Shown here: positions 6,885-14,096 of the stretch, in pieces
Layout: every line of letters starts with the position of its first letter
Position numbering within the stretch: the first letter of the stretch is position 1
Source: Gammaproteobacteria bacterium
GTDB lineage: Bacteria; Pseudomonadota; Gammaproteobacteria; JAABTG01
Length of the DNA stretch: 20,045 nt
Assembly (NCBI GenBank): GCA_030066245.1
Contig: JASJBY010000022.1
Span: 1 to 20,045 of the forward strand
Direction of reading: 5' to 3'
Program-made: the position numbers and the translations under genes
Notes under the pieces: generated by a model
What the model saw: only the letters and a program-made list of their open reading frames with translations
Databases searched by the model: none
What the model was told of the DNA's origin: nothing

Positions 6885-8596
6885 CCCGCGACCTCCTCGC
6901 AGAGGTGCCGGGCGCACCGTATGAGCTGGAATGGGTGAGGAACTACGCCAGCGAGCTCAGCGCGGTCCGTGAAAAAAGACATGACGTCTATCTGGTCGAC
7001 TACAGGCTCGGCGCCGAAACCGGGCTTACATTGCTGAAGTGTGTTTGCCTCGAGAATCCAGATGTCCCTGTGATCATGCTGACCGGACAACGGGACAGGG
7101 AGATCGACGTACAGGCCATGAAGGCTGGTGCAGCCGACTATCTGGTCAAAGGTGAGCTGAATGCGGCCATGCTCGAGCGTTCCATCCGTTACGCTCTCGA
7201 GCGCAGCCGGGCGGAACGGGAGATCACCCGCCTCGCCTTCTACGACAGCCTGACGGGCCTGCCCAATCGGGCCCTCTTTCTTGACCGGCTGTCCCAGGCC
7301 GCCGCCAGGAGCGAACGTGGTCATGGAGTGGTCGCCGTGTTGTTCCTGGACATCGACAACTTCAAACGCATCAACGACACGCTGGGCCACCATGCCGGTG
7401 ATCTGCTGCTCAAGGAGGTTGCCGGCCGCCTGATGGAGCGTGTCCGCAGGTGCGACACGGTGTCGCGGCCCGGTCACTCGCCGGGGGCGGAGAATCTGAT
7501 TGCCCGTCTTGGCGGAGATGAATTCGTGCTGCTGGTCAGCGACGTCCAACGTCCGGAGGATGCATCGGTCGTCCCCACGCGGATGCTTGCCGAGCTTTCC
7601 GGACCCTTCCTGGTGGACGGCCACGAGGTATTCGTCTCGGCAAGCATCGGTATAGCGGTATCGCCTGTCGACGGTCAGGAAACCCAGCAGCTCCTCACCA
7701 ACGCCGATACAGCCATGTATCAGGTCAAGGACGAAGGCAAGAACAGCTTCAAGTTCTACGAGCCGACAATGCACGCCGCGGCGTTGGACAGACTGAAGCT
7801 CGAAGGCGCCCTGCGCCGCGCGGTGGCCAACGAGGAGGTCATCCTGCACTACCAGCCCGAGTTCGACGCCCGAACGGAGCAGATGGTCGGTGTGGAGGCA
7901 TTGGTGAGGTGGCATGTTCCCGGACAAGGCCTGATCTCACCGGCCGAGTTCATTCCGCTGGCAGAGGAAACCGGACTCATCACGGGGATCGGCGACTGGG
8001 TACTGAGGGCCGCCTGCCGCCAGAACCGGAAGTGGGCCGATGCGGGTATCGGGCCGATACCCATCGCCGTGAACCTTTCGACTCAGCAGTTCGGCCAGCA
8101 GGACTTGACCGACAAGAGCCACAGCGTCATCACGGAGTACGGCATTCCACCTGGTTACCTGCTCCTGGAAATCACCGAGAGCACCATGATGAAGAACAGC
8201 GTGGCCACCGCACGCCGCCTGCAAGAGCTGGACGACATGGGCGTGCGCCTGGCCATCGACGACTTCGGCACCGGCTACTCGTCTTTGAGCTACCTCAAGC
8301 GCTTTCCCCTCCATGCGCTGAAGGTCGACCGCTCCTTCATCATGGACGTGGTGGACGATGCCGATGACGCTGCGATTGTCAGGGCAATCGTTGCCATGGC
8401 GGACAGCCTGAAGCTCAAGGTCGTGGCGGAGGGCGTTGAGACACTGGCGCAGATGCGGTTTCTGCTGAACGAGGGATGCGACCTCGTGCAGGGCTTTCTT
8501 TTCAGCCGGCCAAAGCCGGCCGACGAAATCGAGCAATGGCTGACCGAGCGACCCGACTTGTTCAGTCGGGATTCTTTGCGGCTGGGACGCGGATAG
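6881..8596 (+). CDS. REC-GGDEF-EAL cyclic-di-GMP protein with receiver domain lacking its start
   Basis: 571 aa. Receiver domain about 1-105: phospho-acceptor Asp40 in YLVDYRLG, then VIMLTGQ and the conserved Lys in YLVKGEL. GGDEF about 112-285: intact GGDEF at 211-215, so diguanylate cyclase activity is possible; an RRCD I-site-like motif lies 18 residues upstream instead of the usual five. EAL about 300-560: E339-A-L, NLSTQQF, LLEITES, DDFGTG at 460-465, LKVDRSF, VVAEGVET and QGFLFSRP, a complete phosphodiesterase set. ATG 6881 overlaps the previous stop (ATGA), which suggests coupled translation. The first receiver strand and acidic pocket (DADEDDF) are coded just upstream in the same frame, after a TGA at 6845-6847, with no evident start codon. 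Translated from 6881 the receiver should not bind metal or be phosphorylated, while the two catalytic domains remain. Confidence 0.9.
   Translation: MTRDLLAEVPGAPYELEWVRNYASELSAVREKRHDVYLVDYRLGAETGLTLLKCVCLENPDVPVIMLTGQRDREIDVQAMKAGAADYLVKGELNAAMLERSIRYALERSRAEREITRLAFYDSLTGLPNRALFLDRLSQAAARSERGHGVVAVLFLDIDNFKRINDTLGHHAGDLLLKEVAGRLMERVRRCDTVSRPGHSPGAENLIARLGGDEFVLLVSDVQRPEDASVVPTRMLAELSGPFLVDGHEVFVSASIGIAVSPVDGQETQQLLTNADTAMYQVKDEGKNSFKFYEPTMHAAALDRLKLEGALRRAVANEEVILHYQPEFDARTEQMVGVEALVRWHVPGQGLISPAEFIPLAEETGLITGIGDWVLRAACRQNRKWADAGIGPIPIAVNLSTQQFGQQDLTDKSHSVITEYGIPPGYLLLEITESTMMKNSVATARRLQELDDMGVRLAIDDFGTGYSSLSYLKRFPLHALKVDRSFIMDVVDDADDAAIVRAIVAMADSLKLKVVAEGVETLAQMRFLLNEGCDLVQGFLFSRPKPADEIEQWLTERPDLFSRDSLRLGRG
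8552..8570 (+). other. Hairpin at the 3' end of the GGDEF-EAL gene
   Basis: CCCGACT-N5-AGTCGGG is a perfect 7-bp stem followed by ATTCTTT. It lies inside the last codons of the coding region and resembles a weak intrinsic terminator or attenuator before the next gene. It could be chance in GC-rich coding DNA. Confidence 0.25.
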
Positions 8597-8618
8597 ACGA
8601 CGAGTCGGAGGACGGCAA

Positions 8619-9443
8619 ATGCAGGCTGATCGGGTAGCTGTGTGGAAGACCCTCGGGGGTGCGCTGGGTGCGCCCTTCACGCTGACCCGGGCCGCGTGGA
8701 AGGCCCTTGCGGCACCCCTTCTTGCATTCATCGGCGTGACCGTGATGGGCTTCGCCCTCAGCCAAGGCCATGGGCGCGGACCTGTCTCCGCCCTGGTGCC
8801 GGTGCTCGTCGTACTGGCGACCGCCTGGCTCGCGTTCGTGTACCAGCGCCAACTGCTGCTGGGGGCCGGGCGCCCGGGGCTGGCGAGGCGCGGCTGGCGA
8901 CGCTTCGGAATGTATCTGCCGGCTGCCGCGACCTTGGGCGCCTTGCTATGGTTACAGGCGGTAGTGCTGGGAAATATGGCCCTTACCGCCGTGGCATGGC
9001 TTCTCATGGCTCTCAACGACCCGAGTCCATGGACTGCCGCCGGCGCCGTTGTGTTGGGCGTGTTCGCCTACGCGGTCGCAGCCTGGGCAGTGGCACGTCT
9101 GGCTCTGATTCTCCCCGCTCTGGCCGTGGACCAAGCTGCTGGACCGACACGCCTCTGGGGGATGTCACAACACAACGGGCTGCGACTGCTGGTGCTTCTG
9201 GTCATGGTCCCCGGTCTGGCCCACGGCCTGCTGGATGTGACCCTGCCGGGCGGGGACAATGCGCTGCCCGTGATGGCCGGCGCTGCCCTTGACGGCTACC
9301 TGCTCCTGGTCCACCTAGGCATACTGGCTTTCGTCTACCAGGCTCTCTCGACCCAAGCATTCCCGGCGCCAGACGAGACCGCCACGCCCGCCCAGCTTCG
9401 GCCGCGCACCCCCGATGAGTCGGCGCCGCCGCCGACAGCCTAG
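8619..9443 (+). CDS. Multi-pass inner-membrane protein of unknown function
   Basis: 274 aa with about six hydrophobic helices (roughly 28-48, 54-75, 97-118, 139-168, 186-206, 215-245) and a Pro-rich, probably cytoplasmic C-terminal tail from about 250. The stretch ALILPALAVDQ followed by a short loop and a helix starting NGLRLLVLLV resembles the membrane domain seen in YciC/DUF975-like and glycerophosphodiesterase-associated membrane proteins. That is a resemblance, not an identification. GGAGG lies 7 nt before ATG 8619, and the gene begins 22 nt after the GGDEF-EAL stop, so co-transcription is likely. Its stop codon abuts a palindromic repeat. No function can be assigned. Confidence 0.8.
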   Translation: MQADRVAVWKTLGGALGAPFTLTRAAWKALAAPLLAFIGVTVMGFALSQGHGRGPVSALVPVLVVLATAWLAFVYQRQLLLGAGRPGLARRGWRRFGMYLPAAATLGALLWLQAVVLGNMALTAVAWLLMALNDPSPWTAAGAVVLGVFAYAVAAWAVARLALILPALAVDQAAGPTRLWGMSQHNGLRLLVLLVMVPGLAHGLLDVTLPGGDNALPVMAGAALDGYLLLVHLGILAFVYQALSTQAFPAPDETATPAQLRPRTPDESAPPPTA

Positions 9444-9538
9444 CTAGCTGCTCCGAAATACGCTACTAGCTGACTCGGTCGGGTCCCACACCAGCTGTAT
9501 CGCCGTTTGTGACCGATATTTCCGAACAGCTGTCTAGC
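9443..9538 (+). repeat. Palindromic repeat with CTAG ends, copy 1 (MITE-like)
   Basis: 96 bp, matching the copy at 12255-12354 in the same orientation with 11 mismatches and one 4-nt gap by hand alignment. Both copies share the 20-nt core CCCACACCAGCTGTATCGCC. The ends are imperfect inverted repeats: GCTAG-CTG-TCCGAAATACG at the left and the complement of CGATATTTCCGAACAGCTG-CTAGC at the right. A second inner pair, AGCTG and CAGCT, flanks the middle. It begins on the last base of the TAG stop of the membrane-protein gene. No coding capacity. It could be a miniature inverted-repeat element or a conserved RNA hairpin. Confidence 0.75.
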
Positions 9539-10092
9539 CCGGAATGTGTTGAGTTTGCCCACATAATCTGCGACCCGAGGTCCGCCTGGTGAGAAATCCG
9601 GGCTCAACATCATCGCTGGGCATCATTTGTTCAGAGGGTCGCTGCTGCGCGGACACTCATGGGAGCGCCGGACCTGTTGATCGGCGTGGCATTCAGCAAG
9701 CTTCGGAGTCGAGTTAGTAACGCCGAGAACGCGCTGCTGGAGGTCATGCCGGGGCTCGTGGTGGTGTACGCCCTGCTCCTGACGGCACAACCTGTGACGG
9801 AATGCCGCTTCGGAATCTTCACTGCCCTTGGCGGTCCATTTTTCTGCAACGATGTCCTTTTTGCGCGTCAAGGCACTGGCCGGATCCCCGACCAGTACGG
9901 TTTGGTTTCAAGCCTACAGCCAGTCGCCGGCAGACGTTGTGACCGTCAAGCTATGAGATGCACCAGCAGTCAGGTATCATCCGCGTCGCCTGCCAGCGGT
10001 GTCCATTAACGATAAAACACATGCCACCTCAGCCTTCTGTCAAGGGACACAGCCAGGATCATCCCATCCACACTCGCCGCTGGATTTCGTAT
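9539..10092. other. Intergenic stretch with only weak open frames
   Basis: One plus-strand frame from ATG 9659 stays open to about 10009 and includes a hydrophobic stretch (LLEVMPGLVVVYALLLT), with overlapping minus-strand frames opposite. None has a ribosome site or a family match that I recognise. The piece GAAATCCGGG shortly after this repeat copy (9593-9602) also occurs after copy 2, suggesting that some flanking sequence is shared. A decayed gene or insertion remnant is possible but not shown. Confidence 0.25.
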
Positions 10093-10761
10093 ATGAGAAA
10101 GATTCTTTTCAGTGCCGCCGTGCTCCAAACCCTGTTGCTCCTGGGCGGCTGCGATGAGACGCACGGCGGGGCTGAAGTAGCCGCGGGCGCCTCTGCAAGT
10201 GCCTCCTCGAAGCCCGTTGGTCAGCGGACCGAATCCATTCCGGTTGCGCCCAGTGGAGTGTCGTCAGACCCGCCCCGGGGCAAGGTGCAGGGCATGGCAG
10301 AGGAAGGGGTGGTCGAACTGGATTGGGACGCGCTCATCCCTCCCGACTGGCGGCCGGACAAGCTCATGGCCGACTTCGACGACGTAGACAGCCTCAGCGA
10401 CGACGACCCCCGCGCCCAGGAGTTAATGGACAAGCTGCAGGCCCTGTGGAAGGAATCGCCGGTCGTGCCTGACCTCGACGGCAAGCGAATCAAACTGCCC
10501 GGATTCATGGTGCCACTGGAGATGAACGCAGAGACCATCAGGGAGTTTCTGCTGGTCCCCTACTTCGGCGCATGCATCCATGTGCCGCCGCCACCCGCGA
10601 ACCAGACCGTGCATGTCGTCACTGGAGAGGGCAAGGAATATCGCGGTCAGCTGTTCGATACCGTCTGGGTGACCGGGACCGTCAGGGTCGAGCACTTGTC
10701 CAGCGAGCTGGCGGAGGCTGGTTATCAGATGCAGGACGCCCGGGTCGAACCTTACGAATAG
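10093..10761 (+). CDS. DUF3299-type lipoprotein
   Basis: 222 aa. The lipoprotein signal is MRKILFSAAVLQTLLLLGGC, with lipobox LGGC and lipidated Cys20. A Ser/Ala-rich linker (about 25-65) precedes a conserved domain (about 78-222). That domain shows ELDWDALIPPDW, DGKRIKLPGFMVPLE, LLVPYFGACIHVPPPPANQ and a C-terminal strand set ending in YQMQDARVEPYE. This matches the DUF3299 family, whose members often accompany ABC-type export systems, although none is nearby here. The frame is open 45 codons further upstream, but ATG 10093 is chosen because it directly opens a textbook signal peptide; the ribosome site is poor. A small exported protein follows 19 nt later. The biochemical role is unknown. 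Confidence 0.87.
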   Translation: MRKILFSAAVLQTLLLLGGCDETHGGAEVAAGASASASSKPVGQRTESIPVAPSGVSSDPPRGKVQGMAEEGVVELDWDALIPPDWRPDKLMADFDDVDSLSDDDPRAQELMDKLQALWKESPVVPDLDGKRIKLPGFMVPLEMNAETIREFLLVPYFGACIHVPPPPANQTVHVVTGEGKEYRGQLFDTVWVTGTVRVEHLSSELAEAGYQMQDARVEPYE

Positions 10762-10780
10762 CGACCCACCCCGCACTCCA

Positions 10781-11092
10781 ATGGGAACTGCCTGGTGGCG
10801 CCTGTGGTGCGCCGCTGTCGTTGCGCAGCTGGGCTTGTCCCAGGTGGCACTGGCAATCAACACATCCTGCCACATCCATCCGCCGCCGCAGGCGGACCGC
10901 AACGCGCCGAGACTCACTACCATCGGACCTTTCTCCGAGGAATCGAACTGTCAGTTCGCACGACAGCGCCTCTTCGGTCCCGGGGGGCGCTGTCATTGCA
11001 CAGCCGGTTTCGCGAGTCCCTGGTCCAGCGCGCCCAGAACGCGGCAGCCACTGGAACCCGATGACATGAGCCCCGATTCGCTCATGCAGTGA
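10781..11092 (+). CDS. Small exported Cys-containing protein, unknown function
   Basis: 103 aa. The first about 25 residues form a signal peptide (MGTAWWRLWCAAVVAQLGLS, cleavage expected after QVALA). The mature part has a SCHIHPPPQ segment, then TIGPFSEESNCQFARQRLFG and GGRCHC, giving four Cys and two His that could form disulfides or bind metal. Codon third positions are mostly G or C, as in neighbouring real genes. It starts 19 nt after the DUF3299 gene, so they are probably one transcript. I do not recognise a family. The C-terminal third looks low-complexity. Confidence 0.5.
   Translation: MGTAWWRLWCAAVVAQLGLSQVALAINTSCHIHPPPQADRNAPRLTTIGPFSEESNCQFARQRLFGPGGRCHCTAGFASPWSSAPRTRQPLEPDDMSPDSLMQ
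11065..11086 (+). repeat. Inverted repeat at the end of the small exported gene
   Basis: CATGAGC-N8-GCTCATG forms a perfect 7-bp stem across the last codons of the small exported protein gene. No T run follows. It may help end or protect the transcript, or be chance. Confidence 0.25.
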
Positions 11093-11200
11093 TGCCACGG
11101 CGTAAGTCGGTTGCGCCACGGTCGAAAGACGTCCTGCAGACACAGCGTGGGACGGAAGCTTGTGCCAGGGTTCCGTTTTAGACACCGTCTAGAAGACTAT

Positions 11201-11215
11201 CGGCTGCTTCAGCCG
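11201..11215 (+). repeat. Short hairpin upstream of the peptidase gene
   Basis: CGGCTG-CTT-CAGCCG is a tight 6-bp stem with a triloop, about 80 nt before the M48 peptidase start. A weaker dyad, TAGAC-ACC-GTCTA, lies just upstream at about 11179-11191. No promoter hexamers are convincing in this gap. Confidence 0.3.
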
Positions 11216-11293
11216 CCGAGCGTTCGTGCCGATGATGAGTTCCGTGGAGGACGCGGGGCACAGTGGCACGCACTATAACGCGGGAGCAGAAGC

Positions 11294-12259
11294 ATGAAGC
11301 TCGTCTACCGGTATGAGAAACCTCTCTTTGTCATCTCCCTTGTGATTTCCTTGCTGTTCTGGCTTGCCCTGATCGTAGGGACCCTGGGTGTGGCTCTGGT
11401 TTATGTCCTTTTCTTCTTCGTCTTCTATCTGTTCGTCCAGTCGGGCTTCATTTCCTACCTCAAAGGCACGGCGGTGCGCATCACACCGCAACAGTTCAGG
11501 GATCTCAGCGAACGTGTACATACATGCTCCAAGCAGCTTGGCATGCAGCGGGTGCCGGAGGCCTACCTGCTGCACGGCGACGGCATCTTCAACGCCTTCG
11601 CCACGCGTTTCCTCGGGCGAAACTTCATCGTCCTCTATGCCGATGTCGTGGACGCCCTTGAGGCTCACCCGGATGCGATCAACTTCTACATCGGTCACGA
11701 GTTGGGACATGTGCACCGCAAGCACCTGCTGTGGGGGCCGGTGCTGTTTCCCGCCGGCATACTCCCCATCCTGGGCGCTGCCTACTCCCGTGCCCGGGAG
11801 TACACCTGCGATCTCTATGGCCTCGCCTGCTGCAAGGATCCGAAGGACGCCACCCTGGGTGTCGCGGCGCTCGCGGCGGGCGGCAAACGCTGGCGCACCC
11901 TGGATCTGCCCCGCTATGCCGCTCAGGCCCAAGCCTCGGGCGGCTTCTGGATGTCCTTTCACGAGCTGACGGGCGATTATCCGTGGCTGGTGAAACGCAT
12001 GTCCCGCATTCTCTCGGGCAGCGGGCAACGAGCCCCAAAGGTCCCGCGGCGCAGTGCCTTCGCCTGGCTCCTGGCTCTGTTCGTGCCACGCATGGGCGTC
12101 GCAAAAGGCGGCGGCCTGGCGTCCATGATGGTGGTGGTGATGATTGTGGGCATACTGGCCGCGGTCGCTATTCCGAACTACCAGCGCTACGTCAAGCAGG
12201 CACAGGCCGCCCAGCAGATGCAGCTTCCGAAACAGATCGGTCCGGACTTGACCCGCTAG
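11294..12259 (+). CDS. M48-family membrane metallopeptidase with pilin-like C-terminal helix
   Basis: 321 aa. Two N-terminal membrane helices (about 11-32 and 35-55) are followed by an M48 (HtpX/Ste24-like) peptidase domain. The zinc motif HELGH is at 135-139 with the third ligand Glu169 in SRAREYTCDLYG. After the domain (to about 260) comes a third hydrophobic segment, about 272-300, containing VGILAAVAIPNYQRYVKQAQ. This is nearly identical to the helix at the N-terminus of type IV pilins (GILAAIAIPxYQ), but the prepilin cleavage context is altered (GGGLASMMVV instead of GFTLIELM, no Glu at +5). The role is probably turnover of membrane proteins. GGAG lies 8 nt before ATG. The stop codon lies inside the second palindromic repeat. 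Confidence 0.9.
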   Translation: MKLVYRYEKPLFVISLVISLLFWLALIVGTLGVALVYVLFFFVFYLFVQSGFISYLKGTAVRITPQQFRDLSERVHTCSKQLGMQRVPEAYLLHGDGIFNAFATRFLGRNFIVLYADVVDALEAHPDAINFYIGHELGHVHRKHLLWGPVLFPAGILPILGAAYSRAREYTCDLYGLACCKDPKDATLGVAALAAGGKRWRTLDLPRYAAQAQASGGFWMSFHELTGDYPWLVKRMSRILSGSGQRAPKVPRRSAFAWLLALFVPRMGVAKGGGLASMMVVVMIVGILAAVAIPNYQRYVKQAQAAQQMQLPKQIGPDLTR

Positions 12260-12354
12260 ATCGCTGATCCGAAATACGCCACGAGCTGACTCGGCCGGAA
12301 CCCACACCAGCTGTATCGCCATTTGTGCTCGATATTCCCGAACAGCTATCTAGC
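12255..12354 (+). repeat. Palindromic repeat with CTAG ends, copy 2 (MITE-like)
   Basis: 100 bp, same orientation as copy 1. The left end GCTAGAT-GCTG-TCCGAAATACG (12255-12278) and right end CGATATTCCCGAACAGCTATCTAGC (12330-12354, written 5'->3' here) are imperfect inverted repeats of about 24 nt. The TAG at 12257-12259 is the stop codon of the peptidase gene, so the element supplies the end of that reading frame. GAAATCCGGG follows at about 12376. Confidence 0.75.
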
Positions 12355-12898
12355 CTGAAATTCTCACCGGCCGGCGGAAATCCGGGTCACGCTGACAAAG
12401 CACATCGGGCGTTCGCTCACAGGGCCACGGCGGGAAGCCCAGGTGGCTTGTTAGACTTCTTCGCCTCCGAACGGGTTGCCCGAGGAAGGGCAACCCGGGT
12501 CCATCAAGCCCAGCATTGATCAACGCATCCGTGGTCGGTCAGGCATTCGCAGTGGAGGCCCTACCGGCACCAACGGCCGGGACACGCCGTGAATACCTCC
12601 CTGCGGCCGACGGTCCCGGCCACCGATACCAATACGGCCCCTAACGAACGCCATTGCCGATCAACGTCGCATACGAGCCCGGCGGAACATCCTTGCTGGG
12701 CTTCCGCCCTGCGCTGTCAACGACACGAACCAGGGGCAATTCGGCAGCGGGACAGCACACCGCTATCAAGAAATGACCCCGGAAACGGGTGGTTGGCTAT
12801 CCGGGGCTACTTTTCGGAAAATGTCCGGTGTAGAGGGTGCCGGTCAACCGGCGAGTTTCGGTACCCGCCCAATCCTCACCACCCACGAGCTTCGCACA
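12355..12898. other. Intergenic stretch before heme A synthase, no gene seen
   Basis: Apart from the strong hairpin at 12472-12497 I see no feature. The frame of the heme A synthase is open from 12773, but residues coded before 12899 do not look like that family, so the region is treated as untranslated leader or spacer. Other short frames are Arg/Pro/Ser-rich readings without ribosome sites. Confidence 0.4.
12472..12497 (+). terminator. Strong perfect hairpin, possible terminator or structured RNA
   Basis: CGGGTTGCCC-GAGGAA-GGGCAACCCG is a perfect 10-bp stem with a 6-nt loop, the most stable local structure in the window. There is no T tract on the plus-strand side (GGTCCATC follows). A partial T-rich sequence, ACTTCTTCGC, lies before the left arm, so on the minus strand it is also not a clean terminator. 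It sits about 210 nt after the peptidase stop. Confidence 0.4.
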
Positions 12899-13987
12899 AT
12901 GGCTGCCACTCAAGATTCGTTGAGCTTTCCTGCAAGAAAGGCCGTCGCGACCTGGCTGCTGGTCTGCTGTGCCTTGATTTTTGTCATGGTGGTGCTCGGC
13001 GGCGTCACCCGTCTGACCGGCTCCGGCCTTTCCATGGTGGAGTGGCAGCCGGTGTACGGCATTCTGCCGCCGCTGGACCAGGCCCAGTGGGAGGCCGTTT
13101 TCGAGAAATACCGGCAATCGCCCGAGTACCAGAAAATCAACGTCGGCATGGATCTGGAGGGCTTCAAGGGCATCTTCTGGCTGGAGTATTGGCACCGAGT
13201 ACTCGGCCGTCTCATAGGCATCGCTTTCCTGATCCCGCTGCTCGTCTTTCTTGCGCTGCGCATCGTCCCGGCGAAGCTGGTGCCGAAGCTGCTGGCCATG
13301 TTCCTGCTGGGCGGCCTGCAGGGCCTGCTCGGGTGGTACATGGTGAAGAGCGGTCTGGTGGATAATCCGCACGTGAGCCAGTACCGTCTGGCCGCCCATC
13401 TGCTGCTCGCCGTGTTTATCTACGGGTACATTCTGTGGGTGGCGCTTGGCCTGCTCCATCCGCGTGACCATGCAGCCGTGGATGCGCCCAGCCTGAGGAC
13501 CTTCACCAGTCTGTTTCTTGCTTATATCGTCCTGGTCATCGGCTCGGGCGCCTTCGTCGCCGGACTGAAGGCCGGCCTCACCTACAACACCTTTCCACTC
13601 ATGGGCGACCGCTGGGTGCCTGACGGGCTGCTGTCGCTGGAGCCCTGGACAAGAAACTTTTTTGAGAACGTAACCACGGTGCAGTTCAACCACCGCGTGC
13701 TGGCGATCCTGGCGTCCGTCGCCATCGTCTTCCTGTGGCTGTCTGCGCGCCGTTACAGGCTTCCGCCACGCGTACGCTACGGCTTCCACGCCCTGCTGCT
13801 CGCCGGTTTGGCGCAGGTCGCCCTGGGTATCTCAACCCTGCTGCTGCATGTGCCGATCGCGTTGGCCGCGGCGCACCAGGCAGGCGCCCTCGTGGTCTTC
13901 ACCGTGGCCGTGTTCCTGGCTCAGCAACTCCGTGCGCCGGGAACGGGAGAGCGGCGCCTGCACTTGCCAACGAGTCAGGCTGCCTGA
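12899..13987 (+). CDS. ctaA: Heme A synthase (COX15/CtaA type)
   Basis: Integral membrane enzyme that oxidises the C8 methyl of heme O to a formyl group, making heme A for aa3-type cytochrome oxidase. From ATG 12899 it is 362 aa, typical of the COX15 (alphaproteobacterial/mitochondrial) class, with about eight helices. The four heme-binding His sites are present: LEYWHRVLGRLIG, YRLAAHLLLAVF, TVQFNHRVLAIL and AAAHQAGALVV. Also typical are GGVTRLTGSGLSMVEWQP at the N-terminus and GLKAGLTYNTFPLMGDRW in the middle loop. An ATG 42 codons upstream is in frame but adds atypical sequence; the chosen start has only a weak ribosome site. Oxidase subunit and ctaB genes are not in the window, so this copy is separated from them. 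Confidence 0.93.
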   Translation: MAATQDSLSFPARKAVATWLLVCCALIFVMVVLGGVTRLTGSGLSMVEWQPVYGILPPLDQAQWEAVFEKYRQSPEYQKINVGMDLEGFKGIFWLEYWHRVLGRLIGIAFLIPLLVFLALRIVPAKLVPKLLAMFLLGGLQGLLGWYMVKSGLVDNPHVSQYRLAAHLLLAVFIYGYILWVALGLLHPRDHAAVDAPSLRTFTSLFLAYIVLVIGSGAFVAGLKAGLTYNTFPLMGDRWVPDGLLSLEPWTRNFFENVTTVQFNHRVLAILASVAIVFLWLSARRYRLPPRVRYGFHALLLAGLAQVALGISTLLLHVPIALAAAHQAGALVVFTVAVFLAQQLRAPGTGERRLHLPTSQAA

Positions 13988-13995
13988 ACACCTCC

Positions 13996-14020
13996 GCGTG
14001 CCCTGGCAATACAGGCACGC
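13996..14020 (+). terminator. Candidate terminator after ctaA
   Basis: GCGTGCCCTG-N6-CAGGCACGC makes a stem of nine pairs with one bulged C, starting 8 nt after the ctaA stop. Only TCTTG follows, so T-run support is weak. It lies between converging genes. Confidence 0.4.
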
Positions 14021-14096
14021 TCTTGCAGGTTCGCCACGGATGCGCTGTCGCGGGCCATCAGGCCAGTCACTCCGCCAGAACCACTGTGACGGAGTA

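Noticed and set aside
6848..9016. Long minus-strand frames opposite the GGDEF-EAL and membrane-protein genes
   Set aside because: The plus-strand proteins carry complete catalytic motifs. The opposite frames have none and no ribosome sites.
9623..9871. Minus-strand frames in the gap after repeat copy 1 as a transposase remnant
   Set aside because: No transposase motif could be recognised in any of the three frames, and one frame is broken repeatedly.
11273..12322. 349-codon minus-strand frame opposite the M48 peptidase
   Set aside because: It is His-rich and Glu-rich only because it is antisense to the peptidase. It runs into the palindromic repeat and has no domain.
9443..12354. Integron attC-like sites (imperfect palindromes after stop codons)
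   Set aside because: The ends are CTAG-type, not the RYYYAAC/GTTRRRY core sites. One GTTGAGT occurs beyond copy 1 but has no counterpart at copy 2, and no integrase is present.
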